The notes: generated by a model from the letters alone, not told the origin. A stretch of DNA of 64,000 bases from Acetatifactor muris (GCF_024623325.1 NZ_JANJZD010000020.1:1-64000), one strand, 5' to 3'. Shown: positions 7,698-15,616, counted from the first letter of the stretch. Numbers and translations: made by a program.

Positions 7698-8519
7698 ATG
7701 ATAAAGGAAGAAATACTACAAGACAACAAAACGGTAGAGCAGATTGTTGATGATATGAATTTATTTGATGATGATTTGATGTCTATGGTTTTTGATGGTA
7801 ATATAGAAGCGACTGGACTATTGCTAAGGATTATTCTGAAACGGAACGATATTACTATAATAAGCGTCGTTGGGCAAAGAGAATTGCAAAGCCCTATTGC
7901 GGATGGGCGGAATGTTCGTTTAGATATTTTGGCAAAAGATAACATAGGAAAGCATTACAATATCGAAGTGCAGAAGAAACCAGAGGGCGCGCATACACGG
8001 AGAGCTAGATTTAACAGCAGTATGATGGACTCCCGGATGCTGAAAGAAGGACAGGAATTTTCGGAGCTTAGAGATTCCTATATGGTGTTCATTACGCAGA
8101 CAGATATATTTTGTCATGGACTGCCGATTTATACGATAAACCGTCACTTTGAGGAAATTGATGATGTGTTTGATGATGGTTCTCATATTGTATATGTAAA
8201 TGGTAGTTATAAAGGTGATGATGCTGTCGGTAAGTTGATGCATGATTTTGGATGCAAGAACTCAAAGGATATTTACTATCCGGAATTGGCAAAAGGTCTA
8301 AAGCATTTTAAAGAGGAAGAAGGAGGTCGAAAAGCTATGTGTGAGGCTGTTGAAAAATATGCCGAAAAGAAAGTTGCTATGAAGGTAAAAGAAGAAAGAA
8401 ATTTAATGACTCAAATAGTTGCGGCTTTAGTTGCTGATAAGGATGACGATACTATAATAAAAGAATTGAGTTGTACGTTGGAGCAAATCATTCCGCTTCG
8501 TACAGTAATGGGTAAGTAG
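7698..8519 (+). CDS. Rpn-type PD-(D/E)XK nuclease / transposase-like protein
   Basis: A 273-residue protein. ATG 7698 is preceded by AAGGTGGT; an upstream GTG at 7686 overlaps that site and is less likely. The core VRLDILAKD...HYNIEVQKK gives the Asp and Glu-x-Gln of the PD-(D/E)XK fold, followed by FNSSMMDSRMLKEGQEFSEL and YMVFITQTDIF as in the Rpn/PDDEXK_2 family. These proteins promote RecA-independent recombination or act as element-borne nucleases. A charged helical region (residues 195-250) leads to the C-terminus. The same frame stays open after the TAG stop for 93 codons (see 8520-8798). Confidence 0.75.
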   Translation: MIKEEILQDNKTVEQIVDDMNLFDDDLMSMVFDGNIEATGLLLRIILKRNDITIISVVGQRELQSPIADGRNVRLDILAKDNIGKHYNIEVQKKPEGAHTRRARFNSSMMDSRMLKEGQEFSELRDSYMVFITQTDIFCHGLPIYTINRHFEEIDDVFDDGSHIVYVNGSYKGDDAVGKLMHDFGCKNSKDIYYPELAKGLKHFKEEEGGRKAMCEAVEKYAEKKVAMKVKEERNLMTQIVAALVADKDDDTIIKELSCTLEQIIPLRTVMGK

Positions 8520-8798
8520 GAAAGTTATGTTCTGAATGATGTGAAATATGATTTCAGGTCGTTGGATATCTTTGTGCCAGTCGAAATAAAAGGCGGAGAA
8601 GGGCTGGTGAATATTATGGGTGGAACTGTTATAGAGACGGAATCTGACAAGATTAAGATAAAGTTGATTATTGAACTGGGGCAGGAAGATGGTCTTGACG
8701 ATGAGGCAATTATCAGAAGATTACAGCAAAAAATTATAGGATTGCCTTTAAATAAGGCAGAGACTTATTTGGCAGAATATGGAAGACAGCTTGTGTAG
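8520..8798 (+). pseudogene. In-frame extension after the Rpn-like gene
   Basis: The frame of the Rpn-like gene continues past its TAG for 92 more codons. A GTG at 8541 could start an 85-residue product, but there is no convincing ribosome site. The last 35 residues (DGLDDEAIIRRLQQ... AETYLAEYGRQLV) look like a helical C-terminal domain of the kind attached to Rpn-family proteins. I read this as a degraded C-terminal fragment joined after a stop; a separate small gene is the alternative. Confidence 0.35.
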
Positions 8799-8898
8799 TG
8801 CGGAAGAAACAGCAGAGAGCCGGATATAATCTGGTAATAAATAATGCATTGAGAAAACCGATGGCATTATATTTAGATGAAAAATAATAAAGGACACT

Positions 8899-8941
8899 AA
8901 AAAGAGAAGTATTTCTGCAAAATAGAGATGCTTCCCTTTTT
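8899..8941 (+). terminator. Terminator after the Rpn-like gene
   Basis: The arms 8899-8915 and 8925-8941 form a 17-base stem (one mismatch, two wobble pairs) with a 9-base loop, and the right arm ends in five T residues. The matching A run makes it usable from the convergent ParB-like gene as well. Confidence 0.7.
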
Positions 8942-9023
8942 GTGTAGAAGTTTTAAATCAGAGATTTAGGGTTTCTTATTATGAGAAAATTTTCCTATTT
9001 GATTGGACAATAATACATATACT

Positions 9024-9872
9024 TTAGCTGCGCCTTCTTCTGACAGGAGTTATGATACCAGAGGATGGCGGGGACACCAATGCTGCCAGAACCTTCTTCT
9101 TAGATACTGAGTATATTTCACTTGGCTTTTTGTCATTCCTATGAGGTAGCCCGCTCAGCTTCTTCAGGTCGGGTATCCTGTCAGGATGTCGCGTTAGCTC
9201 CTCTAGTAGCCATATGATATCCTGATTCCGCATATTAGAGATTGTGTAGGCGGCCTCAAATGTGATTCTTTTTTCATCAAGCAGCTGCGCAATGGACTGT
9301 AGCAGATTGTTCGGCAGCTTTATGATGCGCCGGTACTTGCTTAGAGTCGCTGTACTAATGCCGAGACGCTTGGACATCTTGTCCCTGACGGTGCTTCTTC
9401 TGGAATTCTCTGGAGACTTGTGTCTAGTTTGGACGCAAGTTCCATCCTCGGTGCCAATACATTTCTCCTTTTCCAAATCATTCCTCTTTCCTTGGCATGA
9501 AGTCTTCTTGATCAGATCTTCGATATATTTTACCGCCTCAAACTTCTGTGCATAGTTCCAGTCCGAGAATGAGTGCCGGTTCAGGTTGCTGTCATAAAAC
9601 ATTTCCAGTGCCTCTTTATCAGATATCCCATATCTTATCTCTGCCCTGATGGTGCCATGCCCTAAAGCCTTTACTGCTTTGGCGCGATTGTGGCCGCATA
9701 TGATCTCATACTTCCCGCTATCAGCAGACCGGACGATGATTGGGTCGATCAGCCCTACGTGTTCGATGCTGTCCATCAGCTGCTGCAGGCGTGCCCCATC
9801 ATATGTCCGCCCGGAATGGTGTTTAAAAGGAACGATATCCTCGAATTCCAATTCCCTAATCTCTCTGTCCAT
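9024..9872 (-). CDS. ParB/Spo0J-family partition-like protein
   Basis: A 282-residue protein. The N-terminal ParB nuclease/CTPase-like domain shows IVPFKHHSGRTYDGARLQQL, then GLIDPIIVR and the CGHNRAKA box (GxxRxxA type) at about residues 60-67. A central HTH region (MSKRLGISTATLSKYRRI) follows, after a linker rich in Lys, Glu and Cys. The C-terminus is basic. No ParA gene is adjacent, so it may act as a regulator or as a partner of the ParM/ParR system 1.2 kb away. It is divergently transcribed from 10044. Confidence 0.75.
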   Translation of the reverse strand: MDREIRELEFEDIVPFKHHSGRTYDGARLQQLMDSIEHVGLIDPIIVRSADSGKYEIICGHNRAKAVKALGHGTIRAEIRYGISDKEALEMFYDSNLNRHSFSDWNYAQKFEAVKYIEDLIKKTSCQGKRNDLEKEKCIGTEDGTCVQTRHKSPENSRRSTVRDKMSKRLGISTATLSKYRRIIKLPNNLLQSIAQLLDEKRITFEAAYTISNMRNQDIIWLLEELTRHPDRIPDLKKLSGLPHRNDKKPSEIYSVSKKKVLAALVSPPSSGIITPVRRRRS

Positions 9873-9958
9873 AGTATTCTTCCATGCATCATATATTACC
9901 AGATTTACAGTCCTGAGTCAAAGAGGCAGGGGGCAGTCATCGAATAGATCATATGGAC

Positions 9959-9976
9959 AGATATATATTCTTATTA
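9959..9976 (+). promoter_or_regulatory. Recurrent AGATATATATTCT element, copy 1
   Basis: AGATATATATTCTTATTA lies in the divergent region before the gene at 10044. Near-identical strings stand before the genes at 16679 and 21838. It may be a -10 region or a binding site shared by element 2 operons. Confidence 0.4.
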
Positions 9977-10043
9977 CGACACAATAATAACCTCTATGCC
10001 AGCTGTGGCATGGGGATTCTGCTTTTTTAAGGAGGAGGACACT

Positions 10044-10724
10044 ATGGAAAGACCAATGACGACGCAAGAGCTGTTCGACAAGCTCCAGGACATCATGAAA
10101 GAAAAAGGCTTGCTCCCGGACATCCTGGACTATGGGATCGCTACAGACAGGCCTGTCCCGATCAGGGACTATGACTTCGACCTGAAGAACAACCTGGACT
10201 TTGGGGGCAGCGAAGGGATCTATCTGGACTTTTGGATGGAATATCCTGAGGATGGGGAACGGCACAGAAGCGGGCTCGGCACGTTCAAGACGTTGGACGA
10301 TAGCAGGGAAGCCATGCGCACGATGGCAGTGCTGCTTGCTGACTTCATCATCGAGGTATACGCCTACATCAGCACCAATATCGACGACTTCACATGGACA
10401 GGCGTGGACGTCCGTGCATCCGATGGCAACGGGAAACCTCTTGAGTGGTGCTGTCCCTGCAGGAGCATGGAAGAGGCGCTGAAGAGGAAGGACGAGCTGC
10501 TGGAGAAGTACCTGGAAGTCTCTGTAAGGGACAATGCCACAGAAAGTGACGGTGTCCTGGCAGAACGGCAGAGGAGAGGGGGAAGAGGCGGTACAGAGGG
10601 GAAGCAGGGAGGTGCCGAAGGAAAGCGCCGCCGTGGCAGTGCGGCCGGAAAGGATGCCACAGGCGGGGACATGCTCAGGGAAGGAACCGGAAGGGTATGG
10701 GGAGCTGTTCCTATTCGTCCCTGA
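10044..10724 (+). CDS. Hypothetical element protein
   Basis: A 226-residue protein; ATG 10044 follows AAGGAGGAGG. Residues 1-165 look like a folded acidic domain (DYDFDLKNNLDFGGSEGIYL, a GTFKTLDDS segment, then a long helix near AMRTMAVLLADFIIEVY). The last 55 residues are Gly/Arg-rich and low in complexity (RQRRGGRGGTEGK) and overlap the next gene in another frame. No family is recognised. It starts the rightward core of element 2, which suggests a replication- or maintenance-linked role without naming one. Confidence 0.6.
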   Translation: MERPMTTQELFDKLQDIMKEKGLLPDILDYGIATDRPVPIRDYDFDLKNNLDFGGSEGIYLDFWMEYPEDGERHRSGLGTFKTLDDSREAMRTMAVLLADFIIEVYAYISTNIDDFTWTGVDVRASDGNGKPLEWCCPCRSMEEALKRKDELLEKYLEVSVRDNATESDGVLAERQRRGGRGGTEGKQGGAEGKRRRGSAAGKDATGGDMLREGTGRVWGAVPIRP

Positions 10725-10977
10725 GATGGGGCAAGTCATCCGCATCAGCGAGGGCACTGGGGACAACCTGTTCAAGGAGGACGAGGAAGCAGGATATGTG
10801 GATTATATCATCTATGAGCAGCATGGGCTCAGCACCGGGATGCCGGTAGTGGACGGTGGGCAGGTGCTCCTGGAGGGCATGTTCAGGGATTTGTTCCGAT
10901 GTACGGCTGACTGCATCCCGAGGGTGCTGGACATGGCATATGGAAATGATGCGTTCAACTGCGTCATATTGGAATAG
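10534..10977 (+). CDS. Hypothetical element protein overlapping its neighbour
   Basis: An open frame of 147 residues that overlaps the end of the 10044 gene by 190 bases. The confident part is residues 50-147 (GELFLFVPEMGQVIRISEGTG, VDYIIYEQHGL, DGGQVLLEGMFRDLFRC), which looks like one alpha-beta domain. The true start may be ATG 10654, inside the overlap. No family is recognised. Dense packing with parM downstream suggests one operon. Confidence 0.55.
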   Translation: MPQKVTVSWQNGRGEGEEAVQRGSREVPKESAAVAVRPERMPQAGTCSGKEPEGYGELFLFVPEMGQVIRISEGTGDNLFKEDEEAGYVDYIIYEQHGLSTGMPVVDGGQVLLEGMFRDLFRCTADCIPRVLDMAYGNDAFNCVILE

Positions 10978-11056
10978 GCGGGACACCGGAATGCAGGAGG
11001 ACAGGGCTGTATATCATGAGGGCATAAATCCCGACAGATCAAAGAGAGGAAATGGA

Positions 11057-11983
11057 ATGGTCAGGTTAGAGGAAGGGAAATATATCATAGGGTTTGATGA
11101 CGGCTATCAGCTCGGTAAGACAGCGAACTTTGTATTCAATAACGGCATACATAGGCTGGGGGCTACGGAGACGACATTGAAAGAACACTCCCTGTTCTAT
11201 GACGGGGAGTACTTCAAGGTTGGAGAAGGCCGGGCAGCCATTACGGAGGATAAGGTATCAGATGACGATGCAAGGCTGCGCACCATGGCGGCGGCAGCCA
11301 TGGAACTTGGGGGTGCAGGGATCCATAAGGCGGAGGTCGTGCTTGCGGTGGGCCTGCCCTTTTCAAATTATGGACGGGACAAGCCGAAACTGATTGACTA
11401 TTACAAACAGCAGAACAGGCTGGGATTTTCATATGAAGGGGAAGACTATTTCCTAGAGATAGGGAAGGTGATTGTCTGCCCCCAGTGCTATTCAGCCATC
11501 GCCACAAGGCTGGGGAATATGAAGGGAGACTACCTGGTGGTGGATATCGGCAGCAAGACCACAGATGTGGTGTATGTGCAGGATGGCCTGCCCATAGAGA
11601 GCAGGTCGATTACCATCGAAAAGGCCGTGGTGAAATGGATCAAGGAAATCCAGCGTGAGATGAAAGTGCAGACAGGAAAGGACATACCAGAACATGAGGT
11701 CATGAAGATTGCTCTGAAAGAGGGCAGCAACCTGCCAGGCGCCTATGCGGAGCTTATCCGCGGGATGCTGAGGGAGAAGATGCAGTCCCTGGAACTGGAA
11801 CTTGCAGAGAGGGGATACAGTATGGACTATATAAACATCATCTATGTAGGCGGAGGCGCATTGCTGGCCCGTGACTATGCTGGCAAATACCGGGCACATA
11901 CGGCTTACGACTGTGACCTGTGTGCAAACGCAAAGGGGTATGAGTTCCTTGCCAGGCAGATAGAGGGAAAGCAGGTGGTATGA
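11057..11983 (+). CDS. parM: ParM/StbA-like actin-type segregation ATPase
   Basis: A 308-residue actin-like protein. Phosphate-1 loop region: GFDDGYQLGKTANF (residues 11-24). Phosphate-2: VVDIGSKTTDVVY. Adenosine motif: YVGGGALLARD. These are the ParM/StbA signatures of plasmid segregation filaments. I chose ATG 11057 (AAAGAGAGGAA upstream) because the ORF in frame before it does not resemble the family. The gene overlaps the next one (ATGATGG), which encodes a ParR-like adaptor, so this is a complete type II partition pair on an integrated element. A centromere is expected nearby, but I saw no clear repeat array in the 80 bases upstream. Confidence 0.85.
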   Translation: MVRLEEGKYIIGFDDGYQLGKTANFVFNNGIHRLGATETTLKEHSLFYDGEYFKVGEGRAAITEDKVSDDDARLRTMAAAAMELGGAGIHKAEVVLAVGLPFSNYGRDKPKLIDYYKQQNRLGFSYEGEDYFLEIGKVIVCPQCYSAIATRLGNMKGDYLVVDIGSKTTDVVYVQDGLPIESRSITIEKAVVKWIKEIQREMKVQTGKDIPEHEVMKIALKEGSNLPGAYAELIRGMLREKMQSLELELAERGYSMDYINIIYVGGGALLARDYAGKYRAHTAYDCDLCANAKGYEFLARQIEGKQVV

Positions 11984-12360
11984 TGGCAGAGAACCAGAAA
12001 GCAGTATCTATCCGTTTCAACATGGACGACAGGGCTGACAGGGAGCTGTACCTGAAACTGGCGGAGAAATCGGGAAGCGCAGCCTCCCTGACGGCTTATG
12101 TGAAGAGGGTGCTGGAGGAGTATTTCAGCTTGGACATCAAGATAGCTGACAGACAGGAGTTCCATAGCCAGATGCTTGCAGCCATCCGGGAGGAGATGCA
12201 GTCGCAGGGAATGAAACTGGTGGGAGCGTTACTGGCGGGAATCGGTGCGACGGGTACGCCATCCATACAGCCGGTAACAGTGTCAAATATGGCAGAACTG
12301 CCTGAGGTATGTGACGGACTTCCGGAGAACCTGCAAGGAATCCTTGCGTATATCGGATAG
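11983..12360 (+). CDS. ParR-like partition adaptor (ribbon-helix-helix)
   Basis: A 125-residue protein that overlaps the parM stop (ATG 11980 or 11983). VSIRFNMDDRADRELYLKLA and SLTAYVKRVLEEYF give a strand-helix-helix pattern like ParR/StbB DNA-binding domains. The acidic C-terminal tail fits the segment that docks on ParM filaments. The function is assigned from fold and strict coupling to parM. Confidence 0.65.
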   Translation: MAENQKAVSIRFNMDDRADRELYLKLAEKSGSAASLTAYVKRVLEEYFSLDIKIADRQEFHSQMLAAIREEMQSQGMKLVGALLAGIGATGTPSIQPVTVSNMAELPEVCDGLPENLQGILAYIG

Positions 12361-12506
12361 GGACATCCATGGATTACGGCTCAATCTAATGACAGTCGAG
12401 ATGCGGCAGACACTCCCGGGTGGGGTGCCTGTTGCATTTGTGGTGTAAAGTGTAGGCAATGTGCTGCAAAAAGGGCATTACGGAGGACTGTTTTAGAAAA
12501 ATGATT

Positions 12507-12537
12507 GCATATCTGCAGCAGGATATAGCAGATGTGC
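12507..12537. repeat. Hairpin in the gap after the partition pair
   Basis: GCATATCTGC (12507-12516) pairs with GCAGATGTGC (12528-12537) with one wobble and an 11-base loop. The surrounding 245-base gap holds no gene I can support. It could be part of the partition centromere or an RNA end. Confidence 0.3.
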
Positions 12538-12604
12538 AGCCATGAAATGGAAGACATTAGGTGAATCAGGGGGATGTTCATCAGGATGTTGCGTTTGAGG
12601 GTTG

Positions 12605-13099
12605 CTATTCCTCAGGGACTCCCAGGACTGCATATCCATATTCATACAGCAGGTCGTTGGTTTCAAAAATCGACATGTTCCTCTGAAGGGCGAACAGGAT
12701 GATGGCATCGCGCCTGTCCCTGACATAGAGTTCCCTGTTCTCCGACAGCTTCAGCATCGTCTGTGCCTCTTCGGCAGAAAGCCGCAGGCCAAAGGCCATG
12801 GCAATCAGTTTATCCCGGGAGGGAATCTTGGTTCCGTCGAAAATCTGATAGATATATTTGCGGTCAAGGAGGGAACCGCGGGCGACATCGGCCCGGCGCA
12901 TCCCCTTTTGGTTCAACAGCAGCCGCAGATGCTCGGGAAGGCTGCGGGGAATCATGTTCGCTTCATTCCTTTCCAGATAGGAACTGATACTTTTGGTATT
13001 TTTTAGGTCATCATTCAAAGCGGCGCTGATTGCCGTTCCCCGAAAATCCATGGCAGATATACTGGTGGAAGTGCTTGTAGTAGATTTATGATTGGCCAT
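12605..13099 (-). CDS. XRE-type HTH regulator
   Basis: A 164-residue protein with ATG 13099, after a GGGGGTAC-type site; a longer frame to 13180 has a hydrophobic leader that looks non-coding. Residues 55-105 (LRLLLNQKGMRRADVARGSL, YIYQIFDGTKIPSRDKLIAM) form a Cro/C1-type helix-turn-helix. A Ser/Thr-rich N-terminus precedes it, and a helical C-terminal region (RDRRDAIILFALQ) follows. It is transcribed against its neighbours; a repressor of element functions is likely. Confidence 0.65.
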   Translation of the reverse strand: MANHKSTTSTSTSISAMDFRGTAISAALNDDLKNTKSISSYLERNEANMIPRSLPEHLRLLLNQKGMRRADVARGSLLDRKYIYQIFDGTKIPSRDKLIAMAFGLRLSAEEAQTMLKLSENRELYVRDRRDAIILFALQRNMSIFETNDLLYEYGYAVLGVPEE

Positions 13100-13206
13100 A
13101 TTGTACCCCCATTTAGTTGGAATGCTGTATATGATGATTATAGAGGTTTTTAGATTGGATGGCAAGAAATAAAAATGCATATGTCTGCTGAAAGGTGAAC
13201 TATATG

Positions 13207-13319
13207 GGGAGCCGTTTCTGTATGATAGAAGCAGAGACCGGCATTGAGCTTAGTTGGAAATGTGCATGCTGGGAGACAGGCTTGTGCGCCTGTGTTTGGA
13301 GATGGGTAGAGAGGCTCCC
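13207..13319 (+). ncRNA. Possible structured RNA or leader
   Basis: GGGAGCC (13207-13213) pairs with GGCTCCC (13313-13319) and encloses at least one clear inner hairpin, ACAGGC/GCCTGT (13276-13281 with 13288-13293). A smaller TTCT/AGAA pair lies inside. A closed multi-branch shape just 20 bases before the gene at 13339 suggests a leader or a small RNA. There is no strong T run after the closing stem. No known class was recognised. Confidence 0.3.
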
Positions 13320-13338
13320 GTTTTAGGATATTGAATCA

Positions 13339-13575
13339 ATGGAGGAGGTTTTAAAATTGGTAATGGAAGACAGAGAGACAAAGGATGATAATGGCAGATT
13401 TAAGGAGGATTTTTCTATCCGTATTACAGAAGCCATGCTCTATGACAGGCTGCATACTCTGTCAAATGAGTATTCTGTATCTGTGGAGCTGCTTGTCAAT
13501 ATAGCAGTGAAGAGGCTGCTCAGTGATATCGACTTTGTGCGGAACCTGCGGATGGGCAAGATAGATGGCGAATGA
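13339..13575 (+). CDS. Small ribbon-helix-helix-like protein
   Basis: A 78-residue protein. FSIRITEAMLYDRLHTLSNE followed by VSVELLVNIAVKRLLSDIDF gives a strand and two helices, as in CopG/Arc-type DNA-binding proteins and many antitoxins. It starts at ATG 13339 after a putative structured leader and converges on the XRE gene at 13583-13915. No toxin-like partner is adjacent on the same strand. Confidence 0.55.
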   Translation: MEEVLKLVMEDRETKDDNGRFKEDFSIRITEAMLYDRLHTLSNEYSVSVELLVNIAVKRLLSDIDFVRNLRMGKIDGE

Positions 13576-13582
13576 CCCGTAG

Positions 13583-13915
13583 TCAACTGCTTTGGTCAGG
13601 ATAGGAGAAGATGGTACGTAATACATTGATTGCCATCTGCTTGCGCTCCAGGGGCTGATTGTAGATTATCTGCTTGAACTGTTCCATGATGTTGGCATCG
13701 CTGTCAGGCACGGAGTCAGACAGCATATAGTCAACAGTCACGCCGAGACAGCCTACGAGCCTCACCAAAGTATCAAGCGTGAGGCTCCGTTCCCCTCGTT
13801 CGATGGCGCCCATGTAGGTGTCTGATATATCAATGGCTTCTGCAAGCTGAGCTTGTGTAAGGTTTAAACGCTTGCGTTCTTCACGGATTCTTTTTCCTAA
13901 TTTTTTATAGTCCAT
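13583..13915 (-). CDS. XRE-family repressor-like protein
   Basis: A 110-residue protein. Residues 6-60 are a standard Cro/C1 HTH (IREERKRLNLTQAQLAEAID, YMGAIERGERSLTLDTLVRL), ending in GVTVDYMLSDS. A 45-residue helical tail may dimerise it. It is divergent from the small genes beginning at 14091; the gap contains a perfect 12-base inverted repeat and two direct repeats that overlap a strong promoter. It probably represses both directions. Confidence 0.8.
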   Translation of the reverse strand: MDYKKLGKRIREERKRLNLTQAQLAEAIDISDTYMGAIERGERSLTLDTLVRLVGCLGVTVDYMLSDSVPDSDANIMEQFKQIIYNQPLERKQMAINVLRTIFSYPDQSS

Positions 13916-13932
13916 GTCATTACCTCTTTTTG

Positions 13933-13967
13933 TTCTTTATTTTACTGGGAGATGATAAAATAAAGAA
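13933..13967. promoter_or_regulatory. Perfect inverted repeat, likely repressor operator
   Basis: TTCTTTATTTTA (13933-13944) and TAAAATAAAGAA (13956-13967) are exact complements separated by 11 bases. They lie 17 bases upstream of the XRE gene start. Confidence 0.6.
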
Positions 13968-13970
13968 TGT

Positions 13971-14006
13971 ACTAATAGAGGTATTAATATTGACTAATAG
14001 AGGTAT
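13971..14006 (+). repeat. Direct repeats ACTAATAGAGGTAT
   Basis: Copies at 13971-13984 and 13993-14006 have a period of 22 bases (two helical turns), and an inverted AGAGGTA half lies at the XRE start codon. The second copy overlaps the promoter at 13990-14018. These are candidate operator sites. Confidence 0.6.
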
Positions 14007-14018
14007 ATGTGATAAGAT
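13990..14018 (+). promoter_or_regulatory. Sigma-A promoter for the small cargo genes
   Basis: TTGACT (13990-13995), a 17-base spacer and TAAGAT (14013-14018) drive rightward transcription toward 14091. Confidence 0.65.
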
Positions 14019-14090
14019 TGTAATAAGATGCTATGACTCAGGAAATTTCAGTTATGATGTCTAAGGAATGATGTAGAAAGGAGAAAAAAG

Positions 14091-14267
14091 ATGGCAACTC
14101 AAATTAGATGGAGATCAGTTTGCCAGTGGTGCGGAAGGCAGGGGGGTACTGCGTATGCGCCGGAAGGTAGGCTTCCTAGCGGTAATCCTAGTGTCCCTGG
14201 AAAGTGTAAGTCACATCCAAGTGGAAACCCTAATGCGGAACATGGGCCAAAGTGGCAACAGGGTTGA
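14091..14267 (+). CDS. Small Cys-containing peptide, zinc-ribbon-like
   Basis: A 58-residue protein. ATG 14091 follows GAAAGGAG. The sequence has VCQWCGRQGG, then GKCKSHPSGNP and a Trp-containing tail (GPKWQQG), giving a CxxC pair and a CxxH-like second pair. This could bind zinc. It is the first gene behind the XRE-controlled promoter and is closed by a terminator, so it is a single-gene transcript. The function is unknown; a short regulator or a secreted or modified peptide are both possible. Confidence 0.6.
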   Translation: MATQIRWRSVCQWCGRQGGTAYAPEGRLPSGNPSVPGKCKSHPSGNPNAEHGPKWQQG

Positions 14268-14275
14268 TTGAGCGT

Positions 14276-14318
14276 AAAGGATAACCTATTTAGGCAGATT
14301 CCAGACGGGTTATCCTTT
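14276..14318 (+). terminator. Terminator after the small Cys peptide gene
   Basis: AAAGGATAACC (14276-14286) and GGTTATCCTTT (14308-14318) are perfect complements. The right arm ends in TTT and is followed by ATTTC. Confidence 0.65.
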
Positions 14319-14427
14319 ATTTCAGGGAGATATAATGACTAAGAAACATTCGACATTGCATAGAAAAAAGAGAAATATTTCTTAGTATGTAGTTTTTTCA
14401 TATTATGAAAGATAGGAAAGGATAAAT

Positions 14428-14706
14428 ATGGCGCTTGTTGGGACTTTGTTGTTATTAGCGGAGGTTGCGACAGCTGTTAAAACTGTCAATGAAGGATTGC
14501 AAGAGGAGATTGCGCTTCCGAACACTCCATGGAAAGTTACGGATTGGTTTGTTTGGGAAACGATTAAGGAATGTAATGGATGGCGTATACAGCAAAATAC
14601 GTTTACCAGACATTGCCGACTTGTCGATCCGGACGATTGGCGTCGGGCGTGGGGAACAAAGAACGGAATGATGGCAGTATGGAAAGAATTAGAGGATAAA
14701 ATGTGA
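14428..14706 (+). CDS. Hypothetical small protein, hydrophobic N-terminus
   Basis: A 92-residue protein with ATG 14428 after GGAAAGGA. Residues 2-16 (ALVGTLLLLAEVATA) could anchor it or act as a weak signal. A Trp-rich region follows (PWKVTDWFVWETIKECNGWR ... DDWRRAWGTKNG). No family was recognised. It sits 30 bases before the next gene in an A+T-rich cargo block. Confidence 0.5.
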   Translation: MALVGTLLLLAEVATAVKTVNEGLQEEIALPNTPWKVTDWFVWETIKECNGWRIQQNTFTRHCRLVDPDDWRRAWGTKNGMMAVWKELEDKM

Positions 14707-14737
14707 AATAAAGAACTTATAAGAGGATGTATGGACG

Positions 14738-15052
14738 ATGGCAAAAAAACTGAAAAGAATACCTGTTGATTTAGTATCCTATATCCAGATTGAGACAGAA
14801 GCAATTGAAACATCCAATGACAAGATGATGATATCCTCCTACTGTCTCAGCAAATTGGAGATGGTGAACTGGTATCTAGAATTGTTGGAGGTAGGTTCTA
14901 AGAAGTATGTCGTTCCCCAGAGCAAGGAATATCTGAAGTCGGTCAGGGATCAACTTGTAGAATGCCATAAAGAAATTATGAGAACAAAAACGAAAAAGCC
15001 AGGCGACAGACCGATTATTGACATTAAATATCCAAAAGGATATGAAGGGTAA
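14738..15052 (+). CDS. Hypothetical protein with a partly duplicated C-terminus
   Basis: A 104-residue, mostly helical protein without a recognised domain. The C-terminal half (YVVPQSKEYLKSVRDQLVEC through IKYPKGYEG) is repeated at 15617-15814 with about 70 per cent identity. The first half (IPVDLVSYIQIETEAIETSN) is absent from the second copy. The pair flanks a membrane-protein gene, so one tandem duplication with loss of the second 5' half explains the layout. Confidence 0.5.
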   Translation: MAKKLKRIPVDLVSYIQIETEAIETSNDKMMISSYCLSKLEMVNWYLELLEVGSKKYVVPQSKEYLKSVRDQLVECHKEIMRTKTKKPGDRPIIDIKYPKGYEG

Positions 15053-15158
15053 TTTGTTAGCCAATACTTTATGTGGCGAAGGAATATTTGTGACAGTGAT
15101 TAAAACTGCATAGTCACAAATCGGCATAGGGATTATGTTATGGAGATGAGAAAACATT

Positions 15159-15596
15159 GTGGCGATAATCTGTCAACAGGAACAAAAGAAGTTCAGCTTC
15201 TTCTGCAAGATCAGCATGGTTTTCCTGATCCTTGAAATAGCATTACATATCGTTGACTGGAAGTTCTGGGGAGAATTGAGTTATTTTTCCTGCTGTGCGG
15301 TAATATTGACTGGAATAGTATATATTATATTGCATCAGATCACATATTTTACTGGTAAGAAAATTGAACGTGTGATTAGCGTATTTTTCTATATAGGTGC
15401 TGCGTGTGTGATTTTGAAACTGATTTCACCGCTGATTTTGAAAGAAAATTTTTATGCAGGTATAAGTCCATTCATGGAAGTACATGGCATAATTATTTTT
15501 TGCCTGGACATTGGTATTATTTTGCTGCCTTTATCGATTGTAATCATGCTGGTGAAATTCAGGAAGTTAATTAAGTTTTTGAAATCTATTTTTTAG
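15159..15596 (+). CDS. Four-helix membrane protein
   Basis: A 145-residue protein with GTG 15159, after GGAGATGAG. Hydrophobic spans lie at about residues 15-33, 41-62, 76-95 and 108-130, with a basic C-terminus (KFRKLIKFLKSIF). No motif was recognised. It lies between two homologous small genes, so immunity- or export-type roles in a small cargo cassette are conceivable, but nothing in the sequence proves this. Confidence 0.5.
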   Translation: MAIICQQEQKKFSFFCKISMVFLILEIALHIVDWKFWGELSYFSCCAVILTGIVYIILHQITYFTGKKIERVISVFFYIGAACVILKLISPLILKENFYAGISPFMEVHGIIIFCLDIGIILLPLSIVIMLVKFRKLIKFLKSIF

Positions 15597-15616
15597 ATAA
15601 TTTCAGAATAGGCATT

